From: Neodiprion pinetum
Taxonomy: Eukaryota > Arthropoda > Insecta > Hymenoptera > Diprionidae
Direction of reading: 5' to 3'
Assembly: GCF_021155775.2 (NCBI RefSeq)
Contig: NC_060234.1
Span: 1,612,001 to 1,676,000, forward strand
Length of the DNA: 64,000 bases
Position numbers and translations under genes: made by a program. The stretch's first letter is position 1. Every line of letters begins with the position of its first letter. The notes beneath the pieces are model-generated. The model did not search any database. It was not told the origin of the DNA and saw only the letters and a program-made list of their open reading frames with translations. Positions 1 through 12,554 of the stretch are shown here, piece by piece.

Positions 1-2231
1 GTTAAGGAGAGTAACAGAGGTGACAAAAACTTTCAAGTTTGGCTGTACGCGATGTCAAAGACGAGAATAATGTCTTATCATTTTTTCACAGGCGGTTCGT
101 TTTACAAGCCTCGTTCATCGTTACCGAGAAATTCCTCATTCGTACAATCTTGCGGAGCTATAAGTTTTCAATTATAATTCAAGCATCTCCTTGTCCGCGT
201 TTTTTTTACCTCCGCGAAAAAAAAAAAAAGAAAAAGTTATCCCTATACTCCACGATTAGTTTGGGCTTCGGTTGTTGCACCAAACTGCAAGCTCCAGCCG
301 TTCCTGAGAGTACTCGACGCAGCTTTACGCTCTCTTAACGTCGGCAAACTAGAGCTGCACGCAGCTGCATCATATATCGCATTTCAATGGTGACCAGAAA
401 CCAGGGAAGTACTTGGCGAGAAAATATTAAAAGACAGAAAAGTAGAATGAGACAAAAAGGTAAATAAATAAATAAACAAATAACGGACGTAGCAGAACAG
501 AAAGAAAACACCGATCAACCGGTATATTTTCTCTTCTTAGGGCGACACTTTGCTTTATTTTATTTACGTATCAGGTTTTTCATCTCTTATTCACACCGAC
601 GCATCGGGAATTCGATCGGCGCGTTGCTGCTGCACGCACGGATAAACCAATAGCCGGGACCACGGTCTATGCACTAAAAAGGCCAAGGGCGCTTTCACCG
701 ACGATATTACAACGATCAGCTGATACGGCTCCGTGTAATCCAAGCTCCTATCGTGCGTTAGAAACGGAAACGCGGACGGGACCGAACTTTTATGATTATT
801 GTTTGTACTCTTCTACCTTTTTTCCCGCCTCGATCGTTTAATTATTCTTCACGGTTTTACAAGCTAGCTCTCTTGAACCATAGTCGAGGTTCCATAACTT
901 GTTGCACGTAACTCGTATATTTTATTCATATCGCTTTTACTCTCCGTGTCTATGCGCAGAATTTTAACAAAAACCAACGAACCGACGATTTTTTATTATT
1001 GCTTTTGAGTCAGCCACTGAACGGGCATGTTTAATTTCATTCTTTAGGATTCGGTGTCTGTCACGATGTTACCGTAATCGATGCACTGTAGTGATAAATG
1101 ATAAATATTTCAAACATTCACTCGACGAACTTTAGGAACTGAGAATAATCACCAGGAATATTTCTTATGCCGGGTAATTATATTCAATATGCGAATTGGC
1201 TTCTTGTTCACTTTTTAATCGTGTCTCAAGCTTGACGATTGAATATTGCTGAGAGTAGACCGCCGGAATATATCAACGTCTTATTAGAGATGGAATATTT
1301 GATGAGGATGTTTGAGTCCCGCTGTCCGTGGCTGACTACTGATCGGCGGCAGAAATCACGAGGCGCCGAGTAAGCGTCGAATGGTCACAGCATCCGACAC
1401 TCTCCTCTCTCCACACTCTCTCCCATGGACCTTGATCCTGCCCCTGCAGTCTCCGTGCTCTTACTTCCTCGATGGCTACAGCCGCATGTATGTACAATCA
1501 CCTAGCAAGCGTACAAAAACCGTGTCTCTTCATTCTCCTACCATGTATAACTACAACTACGTATTAAAATTTCGGTTTTTAATCGTGCCATTGATTTTGT
1601 TACATCAGAAAGATTTTGCCGTTTCGTATACCGATGCATCGAAATTTTTATCCGCAATATCGGTTGGAATAGACTGTAGAATATGCTGCGATTCTAGTGC
1701 CGATTGCATTATCCGAGTTCTCGACTACTCCAAATACTTTTGCACCAGTTCTCTAAAACGATTTTCTTGTCTCGACCCAGACAATTTTTTCCCGCGCTTT
1801 TACCGCCGCGCAAAAACTCTGTTTCGTGTTTCTGCTATCAGAAGTATTAGAGTGCATCTAAAATTTCTACCCAATATCAACTGAGGATAATAGATGCTCG
1901 GATGGATTATTCATTCTGATGATCGAAAGGGTTCTGCAAATATTGAAACAGTCAATGGTGTACCGACTTGGTACTTTGTCGCGTTCCCTAAGTATTATAA
2001 TGACATGCCGTTGTTGCGGCAAATATACCAAAACCGTAATAACCTTTCCATTTATGTTTTTTTTCACTTATGAAACTTTGCGTTTATTTCTTACAAACGA
2101 TCGTGACGATATGCAAATATACGTAATACGATTTGCCCGAGTTTCCGTTTAAATAGATTGAATAATAAATCCTCATTATCTCTCGAATTGTCAACCAAGT
2201 TCATCATTTCTCTGGAATAACTCCAGCCAGA
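1..2231. other. 5' flank, no gene recognised
   Basis: AT-rich DNA upstream of the first receptor gene. Open frames such as the one at 1,381-1,884 show no recognisable motif and have a composition expected by chance. There are short homopolymer tracts (A-rich at about 218-236) and an ATAA-type run near 465-480. I see no RNA gene, no exon of the downstream receptor and no transposon ends. The last 60 bases may hold the promoter and 5' leader of receptor gene 1, but I cannot see in them the conserved upstream block found before genes 3, 4 and 5. Confidence 0.5.
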
Positions 2232-4663
2232 ATGAAGTTCGTTGCCATGCTATTGCTCGCTTATGCATTTGACGGGATCTTAGCGAGACTTAACATTGTC
2301 ACACACAATGAGGATGCTGCGGTATCATCCGCTGTTGTTAGGGCTTCCTTATAATATCTGATTTAGTCTTGCTGCCTGTGAAACGCAACCTCTACATTTG
2401 ATCACCTTGCAGATGAATGTCGTTGACGTATGCTTCGGAGCTCCAGGAGATTGGTCGGACATTCTGTTTTCGGAAAATATGCCGATTCATGGATACAGAC
2501 GAGCTCACAACAGTTCGAAACATGGCATATTCACTGTAACCCGAAACGACCTTGACGTTATCCCAACTGAAACGTCCGCGGAACTTTTATTGAGACACCA
2601 TGATCATTACCTCAAAACACTTGGAAAGCCAAACGCTGTTGTGATGCACGTTGAACGAGTTGACGACCTTGAACCGATAATGGCAAACTTGAAGTACTCT
2701 ACTTGGAGAACGTGGAGAACCAGGATACGCTACCTTCTTATTGTACCAAGTATTTTGAGAATACATTCCAACCCTGTTACACTGCACTTTGTGCTTGATC
2801 CATTTTACTTGCACTGCGTGATTCAGCCTATTTTATTCTCTGCTACATATTTATGTATATACTGATACTATTCATAGAGACAATATGTAACGTGGCAGAT
2901 TGCAACAGAATGTTCAAAGTCATTTGGAATTACTGGATTCTCAATGCCGTGATACTGTGTTCGTCGAACGACACCGAGGACTTTGTGAAATCGGACAGAG
3001 TGAAGTTATACACTTATAACCCGTATTCGTCGGACCACTCGCAACGGTGGGAAACGGTTCTTCAAGAAACGATCGAAGTCCCTATAGAACCGGATAATTT
3101 TAACCACTCCTGGCACGTATTCAGGAAAGATTTCACCGACATCCAATCTCTGGCAGACTGCGAGGTCTTGTTTTTTGACAAAACCCTAAACATGGATGGA
3201 TACTTGATCCCGATCAGTATGTTTTTAATTCGACCTAAGATACTTTTGGACCCATACAAACCCGGAATCGGAAAATGGATCGGACCGGATGGTTTGCTGC
3301 TTCGTACACTTGCCACAAAATTAAAATTCAACGTAGCCGAGGTACGTTCCATGCAAAGTGCCAGAGATGCAGCACTTGAAATCGTCACTAAAGTACCCAA
3401 CAAATGAAATGCGACCATCAAAAGTATTCACGTGGTATCTTCACAGGTCTTCAACGGAGAACCCGATCTTTATGGACAACTACTTGCAAACCGTTCGTAC
3501 ACCGGTGAATTGAAACTCACGTTTTACGGGCTGTCCAACATCGTGACCGACGGTCATCTCATGGGGGATTTACCTGGTCTGGAAATGACGTATCCCCACT
3601 CATCGACCGGAGTGTGCTTTGCATCTCGTGTGGCCGGCTTGTACCCGCAATGGACGAATATTTTCGTCGCTCAAAATATATGGATTGGACTTGGGCTCGG
3701 CACGATACTGATAACCATCATTCTCTATCTGCGCGATAAGTCGCAGGGTCTGATGCCTGCTCTTCTCAACGCCGAACGATTTATTCTTGGTAACTCAATA
3801 ATTCGATTACCAGAGTCCATTGAGTACCGATTAATTTTTGGATCGATTTTTCTCGCGTTCATCGTTATCGATGGAATCTTCAGAGGTAAACGTCACACAT
3901 GCAACTCGCTTACACACTTATCCAGACTCCTTCGATCTTTCACGATTATATAGTAGGATCTCTGGAATTGTATTTTCAGGTCGTTTTATATCAATCCTAG
4001 CAATAGCACGACGACTTCCGAATTTAGACACCCTCGAGCAGGTCAAGGCACAAGGAGTGGAAATCTACGGTTACGGGCCTCTTGTGGATTTGATTGACGA
4101 TCCTGTCTTGAAGAAGGGTTATCACGACCTCCGCCCGGAACGTTGCCTCGCTAGGATCGAACAAGACGGTCAGCAGAGAGCCTGCCTCGCTCAATGTTTA
4201 ACGTTACCAGCTCTTACGGCAGATTTGAATATGGCAATCCACAAAGCTTCGACCGTCATCGGAAAAAACTATGCAGTGCAAGTTCTCAATTTTATTCCAA
4301 TTACTTTTTCAAGATATGAAAGAGACACCGTAAACATCAACCAGTTACTGGCGATCGTGTCGTTTTTAATTTCAACACGGTTGCAGGTACATTTCAACAC
4401 TGAATTGGCCAATGACAGACCGTTGGAACTTTGATATACAAAAACTTGTCGAGGCCGGAGTCATTAACAAATGGCGTGAGGACCTTGGCCGAGATATGGA
4501 ACTGAAATCATGGAGAACGAAACGGGCGGCGGAACAGCCGTACTTCAGACCAGTTGAGCTTGACAGCTTGTTTAGTGCTTTCGTCATATTGGTCTTGGGA
4601 CTCCTAATTGCTCTGATCTCTTTTGCGTGGGAGATGAGAGCCCGACGTTGGTACGTCCCATGA
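2232..4663 (+). CDS. Divergent ionotropic receptor, gene 1 of the cluster
   Basis: Six-exon gene for a ligand-gated channel subunit of the insect IR family, related to ionotropic glutamate receptors. Proposed exons: 2232-2336, 2413-2749, 2878-3341, 3447-3885, 3980-4277 and 4387-4663, giving about 639 aa. Phases join without a stop (0, 1, 0, 1, 2). Exon 1 encodes a signal peptide (MKFVAMLLLAYAF...); its donor (GTTAGG) is weak and is the least certain boundary. Exon 3 ends with S1 (GPDGLLLRTLATKLKFNV). Exon 4 holds TM1 (WIGLGLGTILITIILYL), the pore loop and TM2. Exon 5 holds S2, with LPNLDTLEQVK. Exon 6 holds TM3 (LFSAFVILVLGLLIALISF). Intron 5 starts with GC (GCAAGT), the only donor that keeps the frame. 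An AATAAA lies at 5183. Closest in the window to gene 5. Ligand unknown. Confidence 0.88.
4278..4386 (+). other. GC-AG intron 5 of IR gene 1
   Basis: To join S2 (ending ...NYA) to the TM3 exon (starting YISTLNWP) in frame, the upstream exon must end two bases into a codon. That places the boundary at GCAGT|GCAAGT, a GC donor with an otherwise perfect donor consensus, and the acceptor at TTGCAG. Genes 2, 3 and 4 have GT|GTAAGC at the same site. Confidence 0.75.
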
Positions 4664-5535
4664 ATTATCTCACACATCATATTTTGTAACGGTGCAGATA
4701 TTTGCGCTACGTAATTGTGCGCGATTTGTACCGGTGCAAGTTCATCCTACAAGTTCACTTTCTTGATAGGGTAACTGGAGAGGAGAAAAAAGCGTATACA
4801 CAGAAGAGATCGACTGACAGGAATACGAAACAAAACGTCGATCAAGCAACAGTGAATTTTCACTGACGAGAGAAATCATTTGCTATTGCCATTTTTATTG
4901 TATTTCAGATAGCACCTCATCACTGTAATGGACAGTTGCAATATGTTTTCGAGATCGCTCACGAAATGAGAATACATAATGTAATGTTTTATCATCGCTA
5001 TCCGCAGAATATCACTATGCTTTACGTAAACTTTTTGTATCGTGCACTGAAGAACTTTACGGCTATTAAAGTGTAATATTTAGATTGGAACACATAAATC
5101 TAGAAAATCTTGTTTCTTTCCTTTGTTTCTCTTATAATTATTTTGAAATCGCGATTCAGTAATTGCTTGAAGTTTTGGGACTAATAAATAACTCTAGGCA
5201 AACAATGATGAACTTTTGTTTATATCCCTGAAATCGGAGGGCAATTATTTGATCATTTGTCATCCCCCTGAGAGAATGACCTAACCAAAGTGTCAGTAAT
5301 ATGGTTGATACTCTCGAGTTTCCGAAGTACAATTATCTTACACAGGCTGATATATTTAATTCACTTTATTGTTAGTTTACCCTATAATTTATCGCTTACG
5401 AAACTCGGCGCGTGTTTCATGTATGAATGTTTGATAATCTGCAAATGTTCACAGCACGATTTGTCGAGCGTTTATTCGCGAACACCGTTTTTTGTATCGA
5501 AACATGTTACACTTTGTTTCATACTTGCAAACAAA
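4664..5535. other. Spacer between IR genes 1 and 2
   Basis: Contains the probable 3' UTR of gene 1 (AATAAA at 5183-5188) and the 5' leader of gene 2. From about 5,304 the sequence becomes almost identical to the region before gene 4 (12,894 onward). Upstream of that point the conserved block seen before genes 3, 4 and 5 is absent, so 5,304 marks a sharp homology break. Confidence 0.6.
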
Positions 5536-7964
5536 ATGCAGCTCGATGCGATATTTCTTCTCGCCGCATTACCCGGGCTCTTGACGACAGCAAAGATTCT
5601 CTCACGAGACGAGGAAGCCGATTCATGGTCCACCGCTGTTAGAACTTCTGTCGATTACCTTCAATTCAATCTCGTTTTCCGTTTAACGTAACACTACATA
5701 CGCAAACTTTCCAGGTAAATATCATCGATGCATGCTTCGCGACGTCAGAGACTCAAACAAGTATTTTGCTATCGGAAAATCTACCAATTGAGATGTATCG
5801 TCAAGCTTACGAGAGCTTCAAATACAGCGTCTTTACTGTAGGAAGGAAAGACCGCGGCTTTGTTCGACTCGAATCGCTGGCGGAAATTATACTCAAACAC
5901 TACGATCATTATCTAAAAACACAAGGAAAGCCGAACGCAGTTGTGATGTACGTAGAGCGGATGGATGATCTCGAATCAATATTGAATAACATGAAGTTCT
6001 CCGCGTGGAGAACTTGGAAGAACAGGATACGTTACCTCATCATTGTGCCAAGTATTTGAAATATGCGTTTATGTAATTACTATTTTGTGGTTTTCATGCT
6101 TCATTAATTATTATTGAATCAGCCGATTCTAATCGTTATAATCCATGGATGTGTGCTTCTCTTCTGAAACAAATGATTTTGTAACGGGTCATTCACAGGG
6201 ACCTTGTGCAACGCGGAAAACGCTGATCAAATGTTCAGAGTTATTTGGAGCTACTGGATCCTTAACGCGATAATACTTTGCTCCTCCGATCATACTAAAG
6301 ATTTGACCAAAAACGAATTGTACACTTACAATCCGTACTCATCGGATCACTCGCAACTGTGGAAAACGGTTATTCAAGAAACTGTCCAAGTTTTTACAAA
6401 GCCAAAAAATTTCAGTCACTCCTGGTACGTCTTCAGGGAAGACTTAATCGACATCAAGTCTCCGAAAGACTGCGATAGCTTGTTTTTCGACAAAACTCTG
6501 AACCTCGACAATTACCTTTTACCAATAAACATGTTCGTGATTCGTCCTGACCTATACGTCGATCAGAAGAAATCTGGCGTAGGGAAATATACGGGGCTGC
6601 ATGGTTTGACTCTTCAGACACTCGCGAAAAAGCTGAGATTTAACGTGGATGAGGTAATGTTTGGACTTGTAATTTCCCGAGCCAGCGCGATAGCAGTAAA
6701 TTGAAATGGATGTTTGACATACTTTTGAAGCCTTGCAACGACGACATTGACAAGCACGGACAATTAATTCAAAACGGCTCGTACACTGGGGAATTGAAAA
6801 ATGCGTTTTACGGACGGTCGAACATACTAACCGGCACCCATCTTATGGCGGATTTCCCTGGTCTGGAAGTGACCTATCCTTTCATAACGAGTGGAGCGTG
6901 TCTTGCAACTCGTTTGGGTGACCCATACCCCCTGTGGACAAATATTTTTGTCGCTAAAGAGATATGGATCGGACTTGGGCTCATCACGCTACTCGTGACC
7001 GTCGTTCTCTACCTGCGTAACAAATCGCTGGGAATGATAGCTGCGTTTCTGGACGCGGAGCGATTTATTGTTGGTAATTCAATAATCCGATTGCCAAAGT
7101 CTATCAAATACAGATTCGTTTTTGGATCGATATTTCTCGCCTTCATGGTTCTCGACGGAATCTTCAAGGGTAAATATCAGACTTTGCGAAGCTTCGTTAG
7201 AGTTGTATTTGGGAATAATCGACTGTTTGAAGCATCATGAGGATTTTATTTGTGAAAATTATAGGATTTATCATTTTGTGTTATAGGTCGTTTCGTATCA
7301 ACTTTGGCAAGCGATCGCCGATATCCAACTCTAGATACTCTCGAGCAGGTCAAGGAGGAGGGGGTTCATCTCTACGGTTACGGGACTTTGATAAATTGGA
7401 TCGACGATCCCGTTTTGAAAAGACGTTTCCACGGCATCGTTTCCGAAAAGTGTCTTGAAATGATAGCACTTGATGGTAAACAGCGAGCCTGTTTAGGTCA
7501 TTGCTTGACATTACCATTAGTGATGCCTAACTCTTCGATGAAGATTCACACAGCTGTAATTCCGATCGTAGAAAATTACGCAGTGTAAGCATTCAATTTT
7601 GTTGCAGTTATAACTTGAACAGATATGGAAAAACTGCGGTATCAAAACGTATTAATCGCTAAATACCGCATTAATTTTGTTTCATACTGATTGAAGCTTC
7701 ATCTCGACGCTAAATTGGCCCATGATGGACCGTTGGAACTTTGAAATTCAGAAACTGGCCGAGGCTGGTTTCATGAAGAAATGGCATTCAGACGTTTTAT
7801 TGGAAATAGAAATAAAATCATGGAAAACGAAGAGGGCGGCTGATCAGCAGTACTCCAAAACAATCCAGTTTGACAGTTTGCTCTCAGCTTTCATAATATT
7901 ACTTTTTGGTCTTGTGACTGCTCTCCTCACTTTCGTCTGGGAGATACGAGAACGAGGAAGATGA
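5536..7964 (+). CDS. Divergent ionotropic receptor, gene 2 of the cluster
   Basis: Exons 5536-5637, 5715-6051, 6199-6653, 6731-7169, 7287-7584 and 7697-7964 join in frame to a 632-aa protein, a usual IR length. Residues 1-20 form a signal peptide (MQLDAIFLLAALPGLL). Residues 35-270 form the N-terminal domain, with CNAEN and a YNPYSSDHSQ motif. S1 is about 273-298, TM1 376-394 (WIGLGLITLLVTVVLYL), pore 405-420, TM2 426-441, S2 446-595 and TM3 605-623 (LLSAFIILLFGLVTALLTF). It ends WEIRERGR. I chose ATG 5536 because it precedes the signal peptide and has an ACAAA context; an open frame continues upstream to 5,290 but looks like leader. The intron 3 acceptor (TTTTGAAG) has a poor pyrimidine tract. 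Poly(A) signal AATAAA at 8002-8007. Intact, with no frameshift seen. Confidence 0.9.
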
Positions 7965-8359
7965 AGTGACCGGAGAGTTTCAGCAGCTAATATTATATAA
8001 CAATAAATACTCGCGGGGAAGTTTAAAAATTTCTGACACACTCTAAAGTTTCATTTAGAATTGGGCTGTATAAATATAAATTTGTTTGGTGAATAATATT
8101 GTGTTTTGACCGTATGTTGTAGATTTTGTATCGGATGGCTTACTATAAGTCAAATTTTTCACAGTATCGGTGGCTCGATGCTTTATTTTTGCGGTAATGG
8201 AAAATGAATATTAGTACATAAACTTAGTTTTCTTAGATTCTTAGAGCTATCCCATCTTTCTCAATACTTCTTACAGGAAATTCATTCAGTAAATAGTTAT
8301 TGTACATACATAACATCATATAATCTGATTTCAATAAAAAGATGTAGCGAGAAATCAAC
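7965..8359. other. 3' UTR and first part of spacer after IR gene 2
   Basis: Homologous to the sequence after gene 3 (11,876 onward): both carry a TATTATATAACAATAA stretch and, later, TTACAGGAAATTCATT (about 8,275 and 12,290). No coding potential seen. Confidence 0.6.
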
Positions 8360-8765
8360 TTTTCTCCCGTATTTTCTTCGTATTCTCTGAGCTGTTGATT
8401 CTACGGCACTCTTAGAAGTCTGTTTTTGTCTCCTTAGGGTTCAATCAGTGTAATAAGATTTCTTCATACCGATTCTAATTGTGAGTAGAAAAATTCGTTA
8501 CATTGCAATCGCAGAAAAAACGTGATGCGAACCCCTTCGAATTTTCCCAGTCACAATTTGGCTCATCTCGAATAATGCTAGAATCAATTGTTTGTCACCC
8601 CATATCGACGTTATTTCTCGAGAGAAAATATCAATCGGAGTATTAATTGGCTGCCAGTAGCGGACGAAGCGCTGCAGACGAGAAACGAAAATCTTCGTCG
8701 ATCTTTCGTACTTCGAACATTTTCAACCACTCTCAAAAAATAAAAAATAATTCTAAAAACTTCCA
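8360..8765 (+). repeat. Single degenerate copy of the satellite module M, after gene 2
   Basis: By eye this segment follows the satellite monomer in order. CTTCGTATTCTCTGAGCTG then TTGATTC match TTCGTAATTTCTCTCCTGTTGAT. CTCCTTAGGGTTCAAT matches the GAGTTCCTGGGGGTCCAATT part. GCGAACCCCTTCGAATTTTC matches GGCTAACCCCTTTGTATTTT. TAATGCTAGAATCAATTGTTT matches AGTGCTGGAATAAATTCTTT. ATATCGACGTTATTTCTCGAG matches ATTCCGACGTAATTTTGCGAG. GAACATTTTCAACC matches CGACATTTTTCAGC. It differs by many substitutions and short indels, so it is old and single-copy. Confidence 0.65.
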
Positions 8766-8894
8766 ATTTGTAGCATCGAGCATGGAGTCGTGGTTTTTTT
8801 CTCGTTTATTCAAGGTTAATAATACAATACACACTTCTAACCTATGTTTGAACGATCGTTTTTTTCAATTGAGTATTTACTCGTGATTACATGT

Positions 8895-9215
8895 CGTTTG
8901 TTTAAACGTTGAGTCCACGTTCGGCTAAATCTTACTTTTATTACGTCCTCGCGGTCAATTTCCTGGCTGATCCGTTACCTTGTTGGGTCGACATGCTAGT
9001 CACTTGAGTAATTATTGTATCTGGTGTTACAAACCTCGCCTGTCACATAGATTTATTCTTCTCTCATAAATTGGTTGCTTTCTTGCGGGCATGAAGTGAT
9101 CGCTATTCCTGGAAGAATGCAAAATTCAACTTGTGGTTATTATACCAGCGATGTCGTAGAACAATCATCGCGTTATTCATTCTTACCCTCGTGAAATATC
9201 ATAATTACGCTGTCA
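8895..9215 (+). promoter_or_regulatory. Conserved upstream block before IR gene 3
   Basis: About 320 bases that recur in recognisable form before gene 4 (12,555-12,890) and gene 5 (31,160-31,480). Shared landmarks in order are a TTAAACGT..GTCC start, GGTCAATTTCCTGGCTGAT, AAATTGGTTGCTTTCTTGC, ATTCCTGGAA.AATGC.AAATTCAA, and CGTGAAATATCAT just before CGCTGTCAAACGG. It sits a constant distance upstream of the coding start, so it probably holds shared promoter or enhancer sites. That role is inferred. Confidence 0.5.
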
Positions 9216-9456
9216 AACGGTGCTGTTGATACTCTCGAGTTTACGAAGTACACTTATATTACACAGGCCGATATACTTCTATCCCTTTATTATCAGTTTA
9301 CTTTATACTTCATCGCTTACGAAACTCGGCTCGTGTTTCGTGTATGAATGTTTCATAATCTGCAAATATGCATGGCACGATTTCAGGAGTGTTTATTCGC
9401 GATCAACGTTTTTTGTACCTAAAAATGCCTCATTTAGGTTTATACCTGCAGATAAA

Positions 9457-11875
9457 ATGCAGCTCGGTGCGATATTTCTACTGGCCGCATTACACGGGCT
9501 CTTGACAACAGCAAAGATTCTCTCACGAGACGAGGAAGCCGATTCATGGTCCACCGCTGTTAGAACTTCTGTCGACTATCTTCAATTCAATCTCGTTTTC
9601 CGTTTAACGTAACACTACATACGCAAACTTTCCAGGTAAATATCATCGATGCATGCTTCGCGACGTCAGAGACTCAAACAAGTATTTTGCTATCGGAAAA
9701 TCTACCAATTGAGATATATCGTCAAGCTTACGAGAGCTTCAAATACAGCGTCTTTACTGTAAGAAGGAAAGACCGCGGCTTTGTTCGACTCGAATCGCTG
9801 GCGGAAATTATACTCAAACACTACGATCATTATCTAAAAACACAAGGAAAGCCGAACGCAGTTGTGATGTACGTAGAGCGGATGGATGATCTCGAATCAA
9901 TATTGAATAACATGAAGTTCTCCGCGTGGAGAACTTGGAAGAACAGGATACGTTACCTCATCATTGTGCCAAGTATTTGAAATATGCGTTTATGTAATTA
10001 CTATTTTGTGGTTTTCATGCTTCATTAATTATTATTGAATCAGCCGATTCTAATCGTTATAATCCATGGATGTGTGCTTCTTTTCTGAAACAAATGATTT
10101 TGTAACGCGTCATTCACAGGGACCTTGTGCAACGCGGAAAACGCTGATCAAATGTTCAGAGTTATTTGGAGCTACTGGATCCTTAACGCGATAATACTTT
10201 GCTCCTCCGATCATACTAAAGATTTGACCAAAAACGAATTGTACACTTACAATCCGTACTCATCGGATCACTCGCAACTGTGGAAAACGGTTATTCAAGA
10301 AACTGTCCAAGTTTTTACACAGCCAAAAAATTTCAGTCACTCCTGGTACGTCTTCAGGGAAGACTTAATCGACATCAAGTCTCCGAAAGACTGCGATAGC
10401 TTGTTTTTCGACAAAACTCTGAACCTCGACAATTACCTTTTACCAATAAACATGTTCGTGATTCGTCCTGACCTATACGTCGATCAGAAGAAATCTGGCA
10501 TAGGGAAATATACGGGGCTGCATGGTTTGACTCTTCAGACACTCGCGAAAAAGTTGAGATTCAACGTGGATGAGGTAACTTTTGGACTTGAAATTTCCCG
10601 AGCCAGCACGATAGCAGTAGATTGAAATGGATGTTTGATTTACCTTTCAAGACTTGCAACGACGACACTGACAAGCTCGGACAATTAATTCAAAACGGCT
10701 CGTACACCGGGGAATTGAAAAATGCGTTTTACGGCCTATCAAATATACTAACCGGCAGTCATCTTATGGCGGATTTCCCCGGTCTGGAAATGACCTATCC
10801 TTACATATCGAGTCAAGCATGTTTTGCATCTCGTTATGCTGACCTGTACCCTTCGTGGACAAACATTTTTGTCGCTAAAGTGATATGGATCGGACTTGGG
10901 CTCATCACGCTACTCGTGACCGTCGTTCTGTACCTGCATAACAAGTCGCTGGGAATGATGGCTGCGTTTTTGGATGCGGAGCGATTTGTTGTTGGTAATT
11001 CAATAATTCGATTACCTGAGACCATCAAATACAGATTCACCTTTGGATCAATTTTTCTCGCCTTCCTGGTTCTCGACGGAGTATTCAGAGGTAAATATTA
11101 CATTTTATCAAGCTCGTTCACAGTGATTTTTTGAGACAATGAACTGCTTAAAGGGCTTCTAAACAACATGGGATTCATCGATCATGTTGCGTTCTAGGTC
11201 GTTTCGTATCAACTTTGGCAAGCGATCGCCGATATCCAAATCTACACACGCTTGAGCAGGTCAAAGCGGAAGGCGTTCATCTCTACGGTTACGAGTTTTT
11301 TATGAATTGGATCGACGATCCCGTTTTGAAAAAACGTTTCCACGGCATCGTTCTTGAAAAGTGTCTTGAAATGATAGCACGTGATGGTAAGCAGCGAGCC
11401 TGCTTAGCTCATTGCTCAACGTTACCATCAGTGTTTCCGAATTCCTCGATGCTGGTTCACAAAGCTTTAATTCCAGTCATCGACAATTACGCAGTGTAAG
11501 CATCTAATTTTGTTGTAATTCTCAACTGAGCAGATACGGAAAAACTACGTTATCAAAACGTATTAATCGCTAAATACCGCATTACTTTTGTTTCATACTG
11601 ATTGAAGCTTCATCTCGACGCTAAATTGGCCCATGATGGACCGTTGGAACTTTGACATTCAAAAACTGCTCGAGGCTGGTATCATAAATAAATGGCATTC
11701 AGACGTTTTATTGGAAATAGAAATGAAATCATGGAAAACGAAGAGGGCGGCTGTTCAGCCGTACTCCAAAAAAATCCAGCTTAACAGTTTGCTCTCAGCT
11801 TTCATAATATTACTTTTTGGCCTTGTGACTGCTCTCCTCACTCTCGTCTGGGAGATACGTGAACGACGAAGATGA
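9457..11875 (+). CDS. Divergent ionotropic receptor, gene 3 of the cluster
   Basis: Exons 9457-9558, 9636-9972, 10120-10574, 10652-11090, 11198-11495 and 11608-11875 join in frame to 632 aa with the same phases as gene 2. Signal peptide MQLGAIFLLAALHGLL. Exons 2-3 and intron 2 are nearly identical to those of genes 2 and 4. Exon 4 differs from gene 2 in patches before TM1 (LSNILTGSHLMADF, SSQACFASRYADLYPSW). TM1 is WIGLGLITLLVTVVLYL, TM2 FGSIFLAFLVLDGVF and TM3 LLSAFIILLFGLVTALLTL. From 10,961 to 11,216, including intron 4, it appears identical to gene 4. The S2 half (YPNLHTLEQVKAEG) and exon 6 are closer to gene 2. Intact. A variant AATAAG replaces the poly(A) signal near 11,931. Likely chemosensory channel subunit, ligand unknown. 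Confidence 0.9.
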
Positions 11876-12554
11876 AGTGACCGGAGAGTTTCAGCAGCTG
11901 ATATTATATAACAATAAGTACTCGCAGGGATGTTCAAAAATTTCTGACACATTCTAAAGTTTCATTTGGAATTGGTTTGTACACATATAAATTTTCTTGG
12001 TGCATAAGAATAAGAATGATATTGTACTTTAACCGTAAGTTGTAGATTTTCTATCGGTTGATCCGCAGTAGGTCAAACTTTTCACGGTATCGGTGGCTTG
12101 TGTCTCTGCTTACATGCGAAACGGATACCAACAATAATTGCTTGAAACATTGTATAATTCGATGATTTTTACGGTAATAACAAATAGATATCAACTCACG
12201 AATTTAGTATGTTGCACACTGCAGAAATGAATAAAGAGCGAGTGAATGAAGATTTTTTAAATTATCCTTTTTTTCCTGATACTTTTTACAGGAAATTCAT
12301 TTAACATACAGACGACAAACGAAAATCTTCGGTGACCTTCAGTACTTTTAACATTTTCAATCTCTGTCATTGAAAAAATCTTTAGTGAGTGATTTACCTA
12401 ATCTTCTCTACACTAAATTCCTGCGGCAATCGAACACGGTTAGGGCTAATACACCAGATAACATAGGAAGTATAATTCATCGAAGTTATGCTATGTAGAC
12501 ACAATTCTAAAACGATCATATTTTTCAATTGAGTATTTGCTTGTGACTATATAT
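11876..12554. other. Spacer after IR gene 3 with most of module M missing
   Basis: Parallel to the gene 2 spacer, but TTACAGGAAATTCATT (12,290) is followed almost at once by CAGACGACAAACGAAAATCT, which in the gene 2 spacer lies about 390 bases further on (8,674). The core of module M is therefore deleted here. Only its last part (ACATTTTCAATCTC, about 12,350) remains. Confidence 0.55.

Noticed and set aside
1381..1884. 167-codon open frame upstream of the IR cluster
   Set aside because: No domain, no splice or start support, composition as expected by chance.
5290..5535. Longer N-terminus for IR genes 2, 3 and 4 (open frame upstream of the chosen ATG; also 9,220 and 12,892)
   Set aside because: The downstream ATG begins a standard signal peptide, gene 5 has stops in the same stretch, and the frame is kept in the trio simply because the copies are recent.
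5638..5691. Coding continuation of exon 1 (VRTSVDYLQFN...) in genes 2-4
   Set aside because: It runs into a stop in all copies and diverges in genes 1 and 5. A GTTAGA/GTTAGG/GTCAGA donor at the same place keeps the frame in all five genes, though this donor is weak.
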